Assembly (NCBI GenBank): GCA_902801845.1
Contig: CADCJW010000001.1
Span: 388,871-428,129 of the forward strand
Direction of reading: 5' to 3'
Source of the DNA: an uncultured Eubacteriales bacterium
Lineage (GTDB): Bacteria > Bacillota > Clostridia > Christensenellales > CAG-138
Length of the DNA stretch: 39,259 nt
This document shows, piece by piece, positions 15,480-23,089 of this stretch (position 1 is the stretch's first letter; every line of letters begins with the position of its first letter). A model generated the notes under the pieces. It was not told the DNA's origin, did no database searches, and saw only the letters and a program-made list of their open reading frames with translations. Position numbers and translations under genes: made by a program.

Positions 15480-17612
15480 TCATTTCAAATCCACCTTATA
15501 GATAGTGTAATCCGTTTGGAAGGTGTAGCGGCCGATCTTCTCTGAATAGGGGCCCAGGACGGTGGTGCGGAAGCAGAGGAAGTAGGTCCCCGGAGCGAGG
15601 CCGTCGACATCCGATAAGCTGAGATCGGCCCCGTCCAGCTGTCCTGTGGTCTGTATGTCACCGTTCCCGTCGCTCGACAGATAGACGTCCACCGTATCCA
15701 CGGTGACGGCGTCCGAAGCGGTGAGGATGGTCAAGGGCCGCTGCCACGTGTAGGTCGTCTTGAACAGGAGCCCGTTTCCCATGGTCTCCATGAGGGGCGT
15801 CCCATCCGCCGCCACGCCGTCCTCGTTCAGGCTCTGGATCAGGACCGTCGCCGTGCCGGGATAGATGACCCCGCCGCTCTCCACCGCCATGGCGGGCACG
15901 GGCTGAGGCTCCAGGACATTTACCCGGCTGAGGGTGTATTCGCGGGTCGTTCCGTTCACCTGCGCCGCGATCGTCGCCGACTTCACCTCATGCTCACTTG
16001 CGTCCATCCAAAGATAGCATTCCCGCGCCAAATCATAGTAGGGGCCGCCGGTGATGCGCTCCCGAATCTCGTCCAGCGCCAGCTCCGGGAACAGAGCATC
16101 CGAGCCCCCATCCTTCAGCACCACTTTGCCATATGTCATGGCCAGGGGCTCCCCATCATAAGCCGGGGAAACGGCAAAGGCCAGGGTGTTTCCGTTGTGA
16201 TGGACCACATTCACATCATATGTCTCGGCCCCAAGGGTCATCCACTCTATGGCCCCGTGGTTGTAGTAAAACAGCTCCAGGGACGGCTCCCCGTCGCCGG
16301 CGTTCAATGCCAGCACGTAGGCAGATGCGGGCGGGGTCCCGTCCTTATTCTCTTGGTCACAGGCAACGCCGCAGATCCACAGCTCGTCCTGGATATGCTC
16401 GCCGCTGACCAGCAGGGCCTGACGGACGGCCTCGGCATACTGCTCCACGGCCGCCTCCCCGTACCAGTCGTCGGTAAAGTCCCGGACCAGGGGCATATTT
16501 TGGGACAGCCAGTACTCCACGCCCTTCACCCGGTTCGGGTCCACGGTGGGCGTCGGGTCCGCGATCTTCGTCTTGTCTGCATCGACGGCAGGCAGGGGCG
16601 AGGAGGGCACACCGTGGGAATGGAGCTGGGCGTAGGTCAGCGTATGGACCAAGGGCAGGTCGTTTTCCATATCCACGTCCACCGGCCCCTCCTCCGTCTC
16701 GAAGCGCAGGATGGGATTCTCCATAACCCCGTCCCAGTCGTGGTCGGAGACGGTTACCAGGAAATACTCTCGTGCCATGTCCGCGTGTTGACTCTCCGTC
16801 AGCCGTTCACTCAGATTGGGGAACCAGGCCAGCATGGAGAACTCGATGTCCGTCTTCTCCTTGGGGTTCGTGCCCACCAGCGCGCCCCGGGTCACATGGG
16901 CATCGGTGGGGGCCACGCCATAGAGAAAGTGGCCCTGATAGGTTCCCGTATAGTTATCCTCCTCGGGGTTCACCGCGTGGTTGGGGCCAGGGCTGCTGCC
17001 CTCCGTACACCACAGGACCTCCAAGTCCTCCGACAGGCAGTAGAGCTCCGGGCCGTCTCCCTCCCCGAAAGCGTGTTGAGCGAGGACATAGTACCCGCTC
17101 AGGTACCCGTCCGCCCGGTCTCCGGTGTCCTCCTTCACATAGCGGCTCTTGATGGCGCAGAGCCAAAGCTCGTCTGGCTCGCTCTCGCCCCGGCGCATAA
17201 GGGAATACAGGATGTTGGTATAGAGAGCTTCTAATTTCTCCTCATTTTTGAACTCGAATCCGGTGCTGAGGGTGAACACTTTAGGGCTCCAAGGCCAAGT
17301 CATAGGCACTACCGTGACCGCGGGCGTGGATCGGGGCGCTTCGGTGGCGACTGAGGTCGAGGTCTCCCCCGGGGCCGCGGCCTGGGATTTGTCACTCCTG
17401 CCCCCACCCATAAAGCCGATCAGCACGATCACGAGGCAGGCGGCCGCCGCCAGAAGGCTGACGGCACCGGCGAAGACGCCCGTGGCCGTGGGCCGCTTCT
17501 TCGTGCGGACGCCCTCGTGCTCCATCGCTTTTTTCAGTCCGCTCTCAAAAGAAGCGGGCATTTCGGGAAACAGATCGTTCTGCAGTCTGTTGTCAAAATC
17601 GTTTTTCTTCAT
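15480..17612 (-). CDS. Membrane-anchored putative anti-sigma factor with duplicated extracellular domain
   Basis: 710 residues. About 42 cytoplasmic residues (with DLFPEMPASFESGLKKAM) are followed by one membrane span (about 46-68), an Ala/Thr/Pro stretch and a large external part. Two external segments look duplicated: one contains ESEPDELWLCAIKSRYV and the other GEHIQDELWICGVACDQ, each followed by a similar LYCL/LFYY strand region and an EREYFLV or ARECYLW segment. The gene overlaps the ECF sigma gene by 4 bp (ATGA), the usual layout of a sigma/anti-sigma pair, so the short cytoplasmic part probably binds the sigma factor. There is no HxxxCxxC zinc motif. The signal sensed is unknown. Confidence 0.65.
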   Translation of the reverse strand: MKKNDFDNRLQNDLFPEMPASFESGLKKAMEHEGVRTKKRPTATGVFAGAVSLLAAAACLVIVLIGFMGGGRSDKSQAAAPGETSTSVATEAPRSTPAVTVVPMTWPWSPKVFTLSTGFEFKNEEKLEALYTNILYSLMRRGESEPDELWLCAIKSRYVKEDTGDRADGYLSGYYVLAQHAFGEGDGPELYCLSEDLEVLWCTEGSSPGPNHAVNPEEDNYTGTYQGHFLYGVAPTDAHVTRGALVGTNPKEKTDIEFSMLAWFPNLSERLTESQHADMAREYFLVTVSDHDWDGVMENPILRFETEEGPVDVDMENDLPLVHTLTYAQLHSHGVPSSPLPAVDADKTKIADPTPTVDPNRVKGVEYWLSQNMPLVRDFTDDWYGEAAVEQYAEAVRQALLVSGEHIQDELWICGVACDQENKDGTPPASAYVLALNAGDGEPSLELFYYNHGAIEWMTLGAETYDVNVVHHNGNTLAFAVSPAYDGEPLAMTYGKVVLKDGGSDALFPELALDEIRERITGGPYYDLARECYLWMDASEHEVKSATIAAQVNGTTREYTLSRVNVLEPQPVPAMAVESGGVIYPGTATVLIQSLNEDGVAADGTPLMETMGNGLLFKTTYTWQRPLTILTASDAVTVDTVDVYLSSDGNGDIQTTGQLDGADLSLSDVDGLAPGTYFLCFRTTVLGPYSEKIGRYTFQTDYTIYKVDLK

Positions 17613-18097
17613 TGGGCTGCCTCCTTTTCCTGCAGCATGGCGCGAAGGCTGGACCGCCCCCGAGAGAGGCGGCTGCGGACCGTCCCCTCGCTGACCTCAG
17701 TGAGGGCGGCGATCTCGCGGGTGTCGTAGCCTTCGTAATAGTAGAGAGTGATGGTGAGGCGCTCCTCGGGGCTGAGCCGATCGAAGGCCCTATTTAGGTC
17801 CAGATCCGGCACGGCCATCTCGTAGCTCGGCTCCCCCTGCGTGTCCACGTCCACCAAGGGACGGCGGCTGCGCAGCATATCGAAGCACTCGTTCTTTAGG
17901 ATACGGATAAGCCAGGTTTTGAAATAGCTGCGCTCCTTCAACGAGCTGAGATTGCGGTATGCCTTCAGCACCGCGTTCTGAGCGGCGTCCTCACAATCGG
18001 TCCGGTTGCGCAAAATGGCAAAGGCGACGCGAAACAGGGTCGGCCCCAGCTTCTCGATCTGCCGGGCAAACCAGGTGTCGTTTTCGTGGCTGCTCAT
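17609..18097 (-). CDS. ECF-type RNA polymerase sigma factor
   Basis: 162 residues. Region 2 includes LFRVAFAILRNRTDCEDAAQNAVLKAYRNL and FKTWLIRILKNECFDML (read in pieces). Region 4 contains SPEERLTITLYYYEGYDTREIA and a helix-turn-helix EVSEGTVRSRLSRGRSSLR. There is no region 1.1 or 3, as expected for ECF factors. AAAGGAG precedes the ATG. Upstream lies GCAAC-N17-CGTC, an ECF-type promoter, so autoregulation is likely. The next gene is a membrane protein overlapping by 4 bp and probably holds this sigma inactive at the membrane. Confidence 0.9.
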   Translation of the reverse strand: MSSHENDTWFARQIEKLGPTLFRVAFAILRNRTDCEDAAQNAVLKAYRNLSSLKERSYFKTWLIRILKNECFDMLRSRRPLVDVDTQGEPSYEMAVPDLDLNRAFDRLSPEERLTITLYYYEGYDTREIAALTEVSEGTVRSRLSRGRSSLRAMLQEKEAAQ

Positions 18098-18135
18098 ACG
18101 CGCTCCTTTCTGCTTGGATGATCATCTACTGATTA

Positions 18136-18161
18136 GACGAGTGGAGGCGTAAAAATGTTGC
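18136..18161 (-). promoter_or_regulatory. ECF-type promoter of the sigma gene
   Basis: On the minus strand GCAAC (18161-18157), 17 nt, then CGTC (18139-18136), the AAC/CGTC pattern recognised by many ECF sigma factors. It lies just beyond the cca stop codon. Confidence 0.65.
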
Positions 18162-18167
18162 GTGAAA

Positions 18168-19490
18168 TCAAATATGTTTTTCGGCATAGGATAGCAGCGC
18201 CGCCCTTTCGTTGGGCAGAGCGCCGTCCGCCACCTCGATCAGCATGTCGTTCAACAGCTTCCCCATCTTGGGGCCGGGGGCCATGCCCAGGGAAAGAAGA
18301 TCGTCGCCGGAGACGGCCAGGGATTTCAGGGACAAGCAGGGCTTTTGGTCGAGGACCCTGTCCAGCAGGGCTGACCACTCGTCCACGTGAGCGATGGCAG
18401 CCTCTTGGGCGGCGGGGGCGTGGGCGAGGGCGTCGCAGCGTTGCACCGCCAGCAGGTCTCGGACCCGGGCCGGGTCCTCATGGAGCAGGAAGCGGCGCAT
18501 GCTCTGATCCGTGCCTGGGAGCCAGGTGTCGTGCTTCTCCACCAGATACAGAACCCTGTCCAGCGTGTCGTTGTCGCATTTGAGGCGGCGCAGGGCCCCT
18601 TCCGCCAGCTCCCGGCTTCGTTTCGGGTGTCCGTAAAAATGGCCCCGGCCGTTCTCGTCCAGAATAAAGCAATCGGGCTTGCCGCAGTCGTGGAAGAGCA
18701 GGGCCAAGCGAAAAACCGGATCAGCAGGGCTCGCTTCCAGGGCCCGGAGAGTGTGCTCCCACACATCGCTGTCGTGGTAGGGGCTGTGCTGCTCAAAGCC
18801 CGCCATGGGGGCGAGCTCCGGCAAAACGGTGAAGATAACGGGAGCGAATCCGCGCAGGATCCGGCCCGCGGCGGGGCCAATCAGAATGCCTTTCAGCTCG
18901 GAAAAGACGCGCTCGGCGCTGATGTTGTGAAGCAGGGTCCGCTCCTCCATCATGGCCCGGGCGGTGGCGGGCTCCACGAAAAAGTCCAGCCGGGAGGCGA
19001 ACCGGAGCCCCCGCAGGATGCGGAGCCCGTCCTCCCGAAAGCGGGCCGCCGGGTCGCCTACGGTGCGGATGATGCGGTCGTTTAGATCCGCCCGGCCGCC
19101 GAACGGGTCGATGGGCCCCTCGTTTTCGTCAAGAGCCATGGCGTTGATGGTGAAGTCCCGACGGGCCAAGTCCCCCTCGAGGCTGGGCAGGAAGGTCACC
19201 GCCTCCGGGTGTCGGTTGTCGAGATATGCCCCGTCCGCCCGAAAGGTGGTGATCTCCACGAGTTTGTTATCCACGACCACCGCCACGGTGCCGTGCTTCT
19301 TGCCGGTCAGGATCTGCGGCAAATCAAAGAACACCCGCTCCGTTTCGTCGGGCAGGGCGGAGGTGCACACGTCCCAGTCGTGGGGCGTCTCGCCCCGGAG
19401 GATGTCCCGGACGCAGCCGCCCACGACATAGGCCAAGTAGCCCGCCTGGCGGAGCCGGGAAAGGATGAAATTGACATGCTCGGGTATCAT
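18168..19490 (-). CDS. cca: CCA-adding tRNA nucleotidyltransferase
   Basis: 440 residues from the ATG at 19490. The nucleotidyltransferase signature AYVVGGCVRDILRGETPHDWDVCTSA (two catalytic Asp in DWD) is close to the N-terminus, then RRDFTINAMA, GLRILRGLRFASRLDF for tRNA/NTP binding, and an HD-like segment (ALLFHDCGKPDC). Adds or repairs tRNA 3' CCA. A longer ORF exists to 19556 but would run through the promoter. The start has no Shine-Dalgarno and lies 6 nt after the -10 hexamer, so a leaderless mRNA is predicted. Confidence 0.93.
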   Translation of the reverse strand: MIPEHVNFILSRLRQAGYLAYVVGGCVRDILRGETPHDWDVCTSALPDETERVFFDLPQILTGKKHGTVAVVVDNKLVEITTFRADGAYLDNRHPEAVTFLPSLEGDLARRDFTINAMALDENEGPIDPFGGRADLNDRIIRTVGDPAARFREDGLRILRGLRFASRLDFFVEPATARAMMEERTLLHNISAERVFSELKGILIGPAAGRILRGFAPVIFTVLPELAPMAGFEQHSPYHDSDVWEHTLRALEASPADPVFRLALLFHDCGKPDCFILDENGRGHFYGHPKRSRELAEGALRRLKCDNDTLDRVLYLVEKHDTWLPGTDQSMRRFLLHEDPARVRDLLAVQRCDALAHAPAAQEAAIAHVDEWSALLDRVLDQKPCLSLKSLAVSGDDLLSLGMAPGPKMGKLLNDMLIEVADGALPNERAALLSYAEKHI

Positions 19491-19496
19491 AGTCCT

Positions 19497-19526
19497 ATTA
19501 TGGGCAGAGCCGGCCCCTTTTGTCAA
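19497..19526 (-). promoter_or_regulatory. Sigma-A promoter of cca (leaderless layout)
   Basis: TTGACA (19526-19521), an 18 bp spacer and CATAAT (19502-19497), then six bases and the ATG at 19490. The start site would coincide with the start codon. Confidence 0.7.
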
Positions 19527-19558
19527 CGGATGGGCTGGATTTTGGGCGGTTCCCATAG

Positions 19559-19564
19559 TATACT
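19559..19564 (+). promoter_or_regulatory. -10 hexamer of rlmA (leaderless layout)
   Basis: TATACT (19559-19564) then GATGCT and the ATG at 19571. No strong -35 and no Shine-Dalgarno are visible. Confidence 0.5.
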
Positions 19565-19570
19565 GATGCT

Positions 19571-20401
19571 ATGCACGAACGAATGAAACCGATCCTTGCC
19601 CGGGCGGACCTGTTCCGCTGTCCCCTGTGCCACGGCCGACTGGCGGCCGGGGAGACTTCGCTGCGCTGCGAAGGGGGCCACGACTTCGCCCTCTCCAAAA
19701 AGGGATACGCGGATTTCTGCCCCTCCGCCAGGGCGGGGGCCTATGACGACGCCCTCTTCGACAGCCGGAGTCGATTTATCGCAGGCGGATTCTATGGGGA
19801 GCTGATCGAAAGATTGAAAGCGCTTCTGGACACCTACGCTCCGGAGGGTCCCATCCTGGACGCAGGCTGCGGCGAGGGCAGCTTTTTGAAGGCCCTGGTG
19901 CCGGAGCCCGCGACCCGGCCCTGCATCGGTCTTGATCTGTCTCGGCCCGGCATCCAGCGGGCGGCCCGGGGTGGCGGCGGCTGGCTGTGGGCGGTGGGGG
20001 ACCTGAGCCGATTGCCCTTGCAAACGAGCAGCATGGCCGCCATCGTGAACATCCTCTCCCCCGCCAACTACCCGGAGTTCAGCCGAGTGCTTCGGCCCGG
20101 CGGTGTAGTGCTGAAGGTGGTGCCCGGAGAACGGTATTTATGCGAGGTCCGGGCCCTGGCGAAGGATCTGCTGCGCCACGAAGCATACAGCAATGAGCGA
20201 GTGGTGAAACTGTTCACGGACAACTTCGAGATGCTTGGCTCCTGGGAGCTCTGCCGCACCCGGCCCCTTTCTCCCGCCCGGGCGGCGGATCTGGTGGCCA
20301 TGACGCCCATGACCCAGGGCATACAAAAGGAGCAGCTGAACACAGCTGCCCTCGATTCCGTTACGATCCATCTGCATATTTTGGCGGGGAGGCCCCGATA
20401 G
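19571..20401 (+). CDS. rlmA: RlmA-like 23S rRNA guanine-N1 methyltransferase
   Basis: 276 residues. An N-terminal zinc finger (Cys17, Cys20, Cys33, His37 in RCPLC...RCEGGHDF) leads into a class I SAM methyltransferase with motif I ILDAGCGEGSF, an IGLDLS strand and the NILSPANYPEFSRVLRPGG block. This arrangement is that of RlmA proteins, which methylate a guanine in helix 35 of 23S rRNA (G745 or G748). Divergent from cca; its stop is one base from the stop of the convergent gene at 20403. Confidence 0.85.
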   Translation: MHERMKPILARADLFRCPLCHGRLAAGETSLRCEGGHDFALSKKGYADFCPSARAGAYDDALFDSRSRFIAGGFYGELIERLKALLDTYAPEGPILDAGCGEGSFLKALVPEPATRPCIGLDLSRPGIQRAARGGGGWLWAVGDLSRLPLQTSSMAAIVNILSPANYPEFSRVLRPGGVVLKVVPGERYLCEVRALAKDLLRHEAYSNERVVKLFTDNFEMLGSWELCRTRPLSPARAADLVAMTPMTQGIQKEQLNTAALDSVTIHLHILAGRPR

Positions 20402-20402
20402 G

Positions 20403-21119
20403 CTACCGGCCCGCCGCCCGGCGGACCAAACTGTCGTGCTCCACGTCCGCCATGCCCAGCACATGGGAGGCGCTGCCCTGGAAGTACACGTGGGCGGCGG
20501 CGTTGTCGAACTGCATGGAAGCGGCCACCTTCCTTTCGCCGATGTCCACGGTCACGGCAACCTTATAGTAGCTGTTGCTCTCCCCCAGCCATTTCTTCAC
20601 CATTTGGAGGTTGGAATACTCCGCCGCCGGGGTCATGTGGGCGTGGCTCTCCCCGTCCTTGTAGACCATCTGGCAGCTCTCCCCCGTGGCACAGTTGGTC
20701 ACGGTATAGGTCTCCCCCACCGTCAGCTGTGCCTTGACCTCGGCCCAATCCCACAGCTCCCCCGTCACCAGGAACGGCGTGGTCTGGGCGGTGAAGGTCA
20801 GGGGGATATAGGCCGCGTAGGGAGCGCGCACGGCCATGGACGAGAAGAGCTCGTCCTGCTCCTGAGGGGTGAGACGGCCGTCCTGCCGGGCGTTGGCGGC
20901 CCGCTCATAGGCCATGGCCGCCCGCCGGGTCACCGCCTGGTAGCTGCCCGTGGGCTTGTAGGCGTAGAAGCCCAAGTCCATAAGCCGCTGTTGGACGCGC
21001 ACCACCAGCTCGCCCTTGCTGCCAAGGGCGATGGTCTCTCTTTCCTTTTCCTCCGCCAAGGCCGACGCGCCGATGGTCAGGCACACCAGGGCCAGCAGGA
21101 GCATGAGCGTCCGTTTCAT
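20403..21119 (-). CDS. Secreted protein with N-terminal peptidoglycan-binding domain
   Basis: 238 residues. A signal peptide (MKRTLMLLLALVCLTIGASA, cleavage around ALA-EE) is followed by a PG_binding_1 domain (ELVVRVQQRLMDLGFYAYKPTG...TRRAAMAYERAAN). The C-terminal part has repeated strands such as YTVTNCATGESCQMVYKDGESHAHMTP and looks like a beta-rich domain I cannot name; its two cysteines in CATGESC could form a disulphide. The start has no Shine-Dalgarno: TATACT lies 6 nt before the ATG, so a leaderless mRNA is predicted. It ends one base from rlmA with no room for a terminator. Confidence 0.72.
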   Translation of the reverse strand: MKRTLMLLLALVCLTIGASALAEEKERETIALGSKGELVVRVQQRLMDLGFYAYKPTGSYQAVTRRAAMAYERAANARQDGRLTPQEQDELFSSMAVRAPYAAYIPLTFTAQTTPFLVTGELWDWAEVKAQLTVGETYTVTNCATGESCQMVYKDGESHAHMTPAAEYSNLQMVKKWLGESNSYYKVAVTVDIGERKVAASMQFDNAAAHVYFQGSASHVLGMADVEHDSLVRRAAGR

Positions 21120-21125
21120 GAGGGC

Positions 21126-21131
21126 AGTATA
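21126..21131 (-). promoter_or_regulatory. -10 hexamer of the secreted-protein gene (leaderless layout)
   Basis: TATACT on the minus strand (21131-21126), six bases, then ATG at 21119. It is part of an 11 bp inverted repeat (21125-21135 with 21160-21170) shared with the divergent promoter. Confidence 0.5.
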
Positions 21132-21140
21132 CCACGCTCC

Positions 21141-21169
21141 TTGTGCCGGGGAAAAGGGTGTGGTATACT
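21141..21169 (+). promoter_or_regulatory. Sigma-A promoter of the small zinc-ribbon gene
   Basis: TTGTGC (21141-21146), a 17 bp spacer and TATACT (21164-21169). Confidence 0.6.
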
Positions 21170-21205
21170 GAATTTACAAAAGATACGCAAATGGAGGGAA
21201 CGGAT

Positions 21206-21451
21206 ATGCGCTGCAGCTGTCGGGTGTGCGGCACCTATATGGTCCAGCGGGAACAGGGCGTGGAGAGCGGCTGCGTTTGCCCGGAATGTTTTTCCGTCTG
21301 CACCGCCTGCGTCACTCCGGAGGGTGGACAGCCTTTGAGCCCGGAGGCGCTAAAGGGCTTGTTCCTGTCCCGCCAGTTTCTTGAAAAAGAGGAGAACGGC
21401 TATGCGGACCCCTTCCACGGGCCCATAGGACCGGCAGAGTATGAAGATTAG
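21206..21451 (+). CDS. Small cysteine-rich (zinc-ribbon-like) protein
   Basis: 81 residues from the ATG at 21206, which follows ATGGAGGG by 7 nt. Eight cysteines occur in the first 35 residues, spaced CSCRVC, CVCPEC and CTAC, consistent with one or two small metal sites. The rest (GGQPLSPEALKGLFLSRQFLEKEE) looks helical. I recognise no family and infer only metal binding and a possible regulatory or adaptor role. The gene has its own promoter and is followed by copy A of the three-hairpin repeat, which may end its transcript. Confidence 0.6.
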   Translation: MRCSCRVCGTYMVQREQGVESGCVCPECFSVCTACVTPEGGQPLSPEALKGLFLSRQFLEKEENGYADPFHGPIGPAEYED

Positions 21452-21462
21452 TTTTTTTGTCT

Positions 21463-21593
21463 GCCCTTTTTCTCTTCCGTGAAGAGAAAAAGGGCCAAAA
21501 AGAGAAGCTTAAGAAGATAGCCTGGATTATCCTCTTAAGCTTTTATATTTCTTGAAGTTCTTTTGGGCGTCTTTTCTTTCCGAAGAAAAGACG
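21463..21593 (-). repeat. Three-hairpin intergenic repeat, copy A
   Basis: 131 bp, inverted relative to copies B and C. Stem 1: GCCCTTTTTCTCTTC (21463-21477) with its complement 21481-21495, 15 bp perfect, loop CGT. Central stem: AAGCTTAAGA (21505-21514) with TCTTAAGCTT (21533-21542), extended inward by GATA/TATC. Stem 3: CGTCTTTTCTT (21568-21578) with 21583-21593, 11 bp perfect. It lies between convergent genes (small zinc-ribbon gene and mnmE). Confidence 0.8.
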
Positions 21594-21612
21594 TAAGCTT
21601 CCAATCACACCT

Positions 21613-22914
21613 CTACTTCCCTATGCAGAAGCGGGAGAAGATGCGGTCGATCAGATCGGCGTCCACGTCCCGGCCGGTGATGGCGCCCAGATGATGGAGG
21701 GTGTCCCGAACGTCGGTAGCGATGAGGGTCAGTTCATGGGCTGTGCGGGCGTGGAGCAGGGCCGCGCGGGCGTTCTCCAGGGCTTTGATATGGCGCTCGT
21801 TGGTGATGGCCGCCCCCTCCCTGGCCCCTGACAGGGCCACGATGCGGCGCTTAAGCTCGTCCAGGCCCTCGCCCGTTTTGGCGCTGACGGAAAGCTCGCC
21901 GAAGTCGTCCCGGGCTTGGAGCAGGTCCCCCTTGCTGCGCAGGACGAGACGGTTCTTCCCCGCCGTAAGGGCCAGCAGCCGCTGGTCCTCCTCCGTCAAG
22001 GTCTGGGTGCCGTCCAGGAGCAGGACCGCCACGTCCGCCCGATCCAGGGCGGCGCGGGCACGGTCGATGCCGATTTGCTCCACCAGATCCCCGCTCTCCC
22101 GGATGCCTGCCGTGTCCACCAACCGCACGGGCACGCCGAAGAAGCTGGTCTCCTCGTCCAGAGTGTCCCTCGTGGTGCCGGGCAGGTCCGTGACGATAGC
22201 CCGATCCGCCCCCAGTAGGGCGTTCAACAGGGAGCTCTTGCCCACGTTGGGCCGGCCCACCAGGGCCACGTAGACCCCTTCCCGCAGGGCCCGTCCCTGC
22301 CGCCCCTCGGCGATGAGGGCGTCGATCTCCCGTTGCGCCCTATCCAGGCTCTCCGGCAGGGCCGAGGACACGCCCTCCTCCACCTCGTCGGGATAGTCCA
22401 CCGCCGCGTCGATGGCGGAAAGACTGTCGATCAGCAGTTCTTCGATGCCATGTATCCGCTTGGACAGCTTTCCATGAAGCTGTTCCAGGGCCGCCTTCAA
22501 GCTCTCCTCCGCCCGGGCGGAGACCACGTCCATGACCGCCTCGGCCTCGGAAAGATCCATCTTCCCGTTCAAAAAAGCCCGCTTGGTGAACTCCCCCGGC
22601 TCCGCAGGCCGGGCGCCGGCCGCGGACAGCCGCTCCAGCAGCCGGGCCACGGTCCGGCTGCCCCCATGGCAGGAGAGCTCCAGCATGTCCTCCCCGGTGT
22701 AGGTCCCGGGTCCCGGCAAAAAGCAGGCCATGCCGTCGTCCAGCACCTTTTCTCCGTCCATCACACGGACAAAGCGGAGCATCCGGGGCGTTTGGGTCAC
22801 GTCCCGGTCCAGCACCCCTCGGGCGATGTTTGGGCACAGGGGCCCCGACACCCGGATCAGGGCGATGGCTCCGCCGATGGCTGTGGCGGGGGCATAGATG
22901 GTGTCTGCTTGCAT
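21613..22914 (-). CDS. mnmE: tRNA modification GTPase MnmE
   Basis: 433 residues from the ATG at 22914; the longer in-frame start at 22953 lies inside a repeat. With MnmG it installs the 5-carboxymethylaminomethyl (or aminomethyl) group on U34 of certain tRNAs. An N-terminal folate-binding domain (DTIYAPATA, GPGTYTGEDMLE) precedes a GTPase domain with P-loop GRPNVGKS at 220-227, DLPGTTRD, DTAG at 267-270, and the C-terminal FCIGK with the essential Cys. The G4 motif reads SKGD (327-330) instead of the usual NKxD. Last gene of the rpmH-to-mnmE block; copy B of the repeat separates it from jag and copy A follows it. Confidence 0.95.
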   Translation of the reverse strand: MQADTIYAPATAIGGAIALIRVSGPLCPNIARGVLDRDVTQTPRMLRFVRVMDGEKVLDDGMACFLPGPGTYTGEDMLELSCHGGSRTVARLLERLSAAGARPAEPGEFTKRAFLNGKMDLSEAEAVMDVVSARAEESLKAALEQLHGKLSKRIHGIEELLIDSLSAIDAAVDYPDEVEEGVSSALPESLDRAQREIDALIAEGRQGRALREGVYVALVGRPNVGKSSLLNALLGADRAIVTDLPGTTRDTLDEETSFFGVPVRLVDTAGIRESGDLVEQIGIDRARAALDRADVAVLLLDGTQTLTEEDQRLLALTAGKNRLVLRSKGDLLQARDDFGELSVSAKTGEGLDELKRRIVALSGAREGAAITNERHIKALENARAALLHARTAHELTLIATDVRDTLHHLGAITGRDVDADLIDRIFSRFCIGK

Positions 22915-22947
22915 AGCAATGCCTTCTTTTTTGGAATTTAATAAAGC

Positions 22948-23082
22948 GGACACCTTTTCTTGAAAGAAAAGGTGTCCAAAAGAACTTTAAGAAGGGGAAT
23001 GATCGGGTTTCGATTATGCTTTTCCCATCTTAAGCTTCTCTTTTTGGGCACCTTTTTCTCTTCACCGAAGAGAAAAAGGTGC
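22948..23082 (+). repeat. Three-hairpin intergenic repeat, copy B
   Basis: 135 bp between jag and mnmE. Stem 1: GGACACCTTTTCT (22948-22960) with 22965-22977, 13 bp perfect, loop TGAA. The central imperfect stem runs from CCAAAAGAACTT to AAGCTTCTCTTTTTGG with an inner hairpin AATGATCG/CGATTAT. Stem 3: GCACCTTTTTCTCTTC (23048-23063) with 23067-23082, 16 bp perfect, loop ACC. Confidence 0.8.
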
Positions 23083-23089
23083 AGCCCCA

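Noticed and set aside
21463..21495. Simple rho-independent terminators at the repeat copies
   Set aside because: Stems are long and perfect but no U tract follows their 3' arms on either strand, and the whole 131-135 bp architecture recurs, so a plain terminator does not explain them, though they may still help end transcripts.
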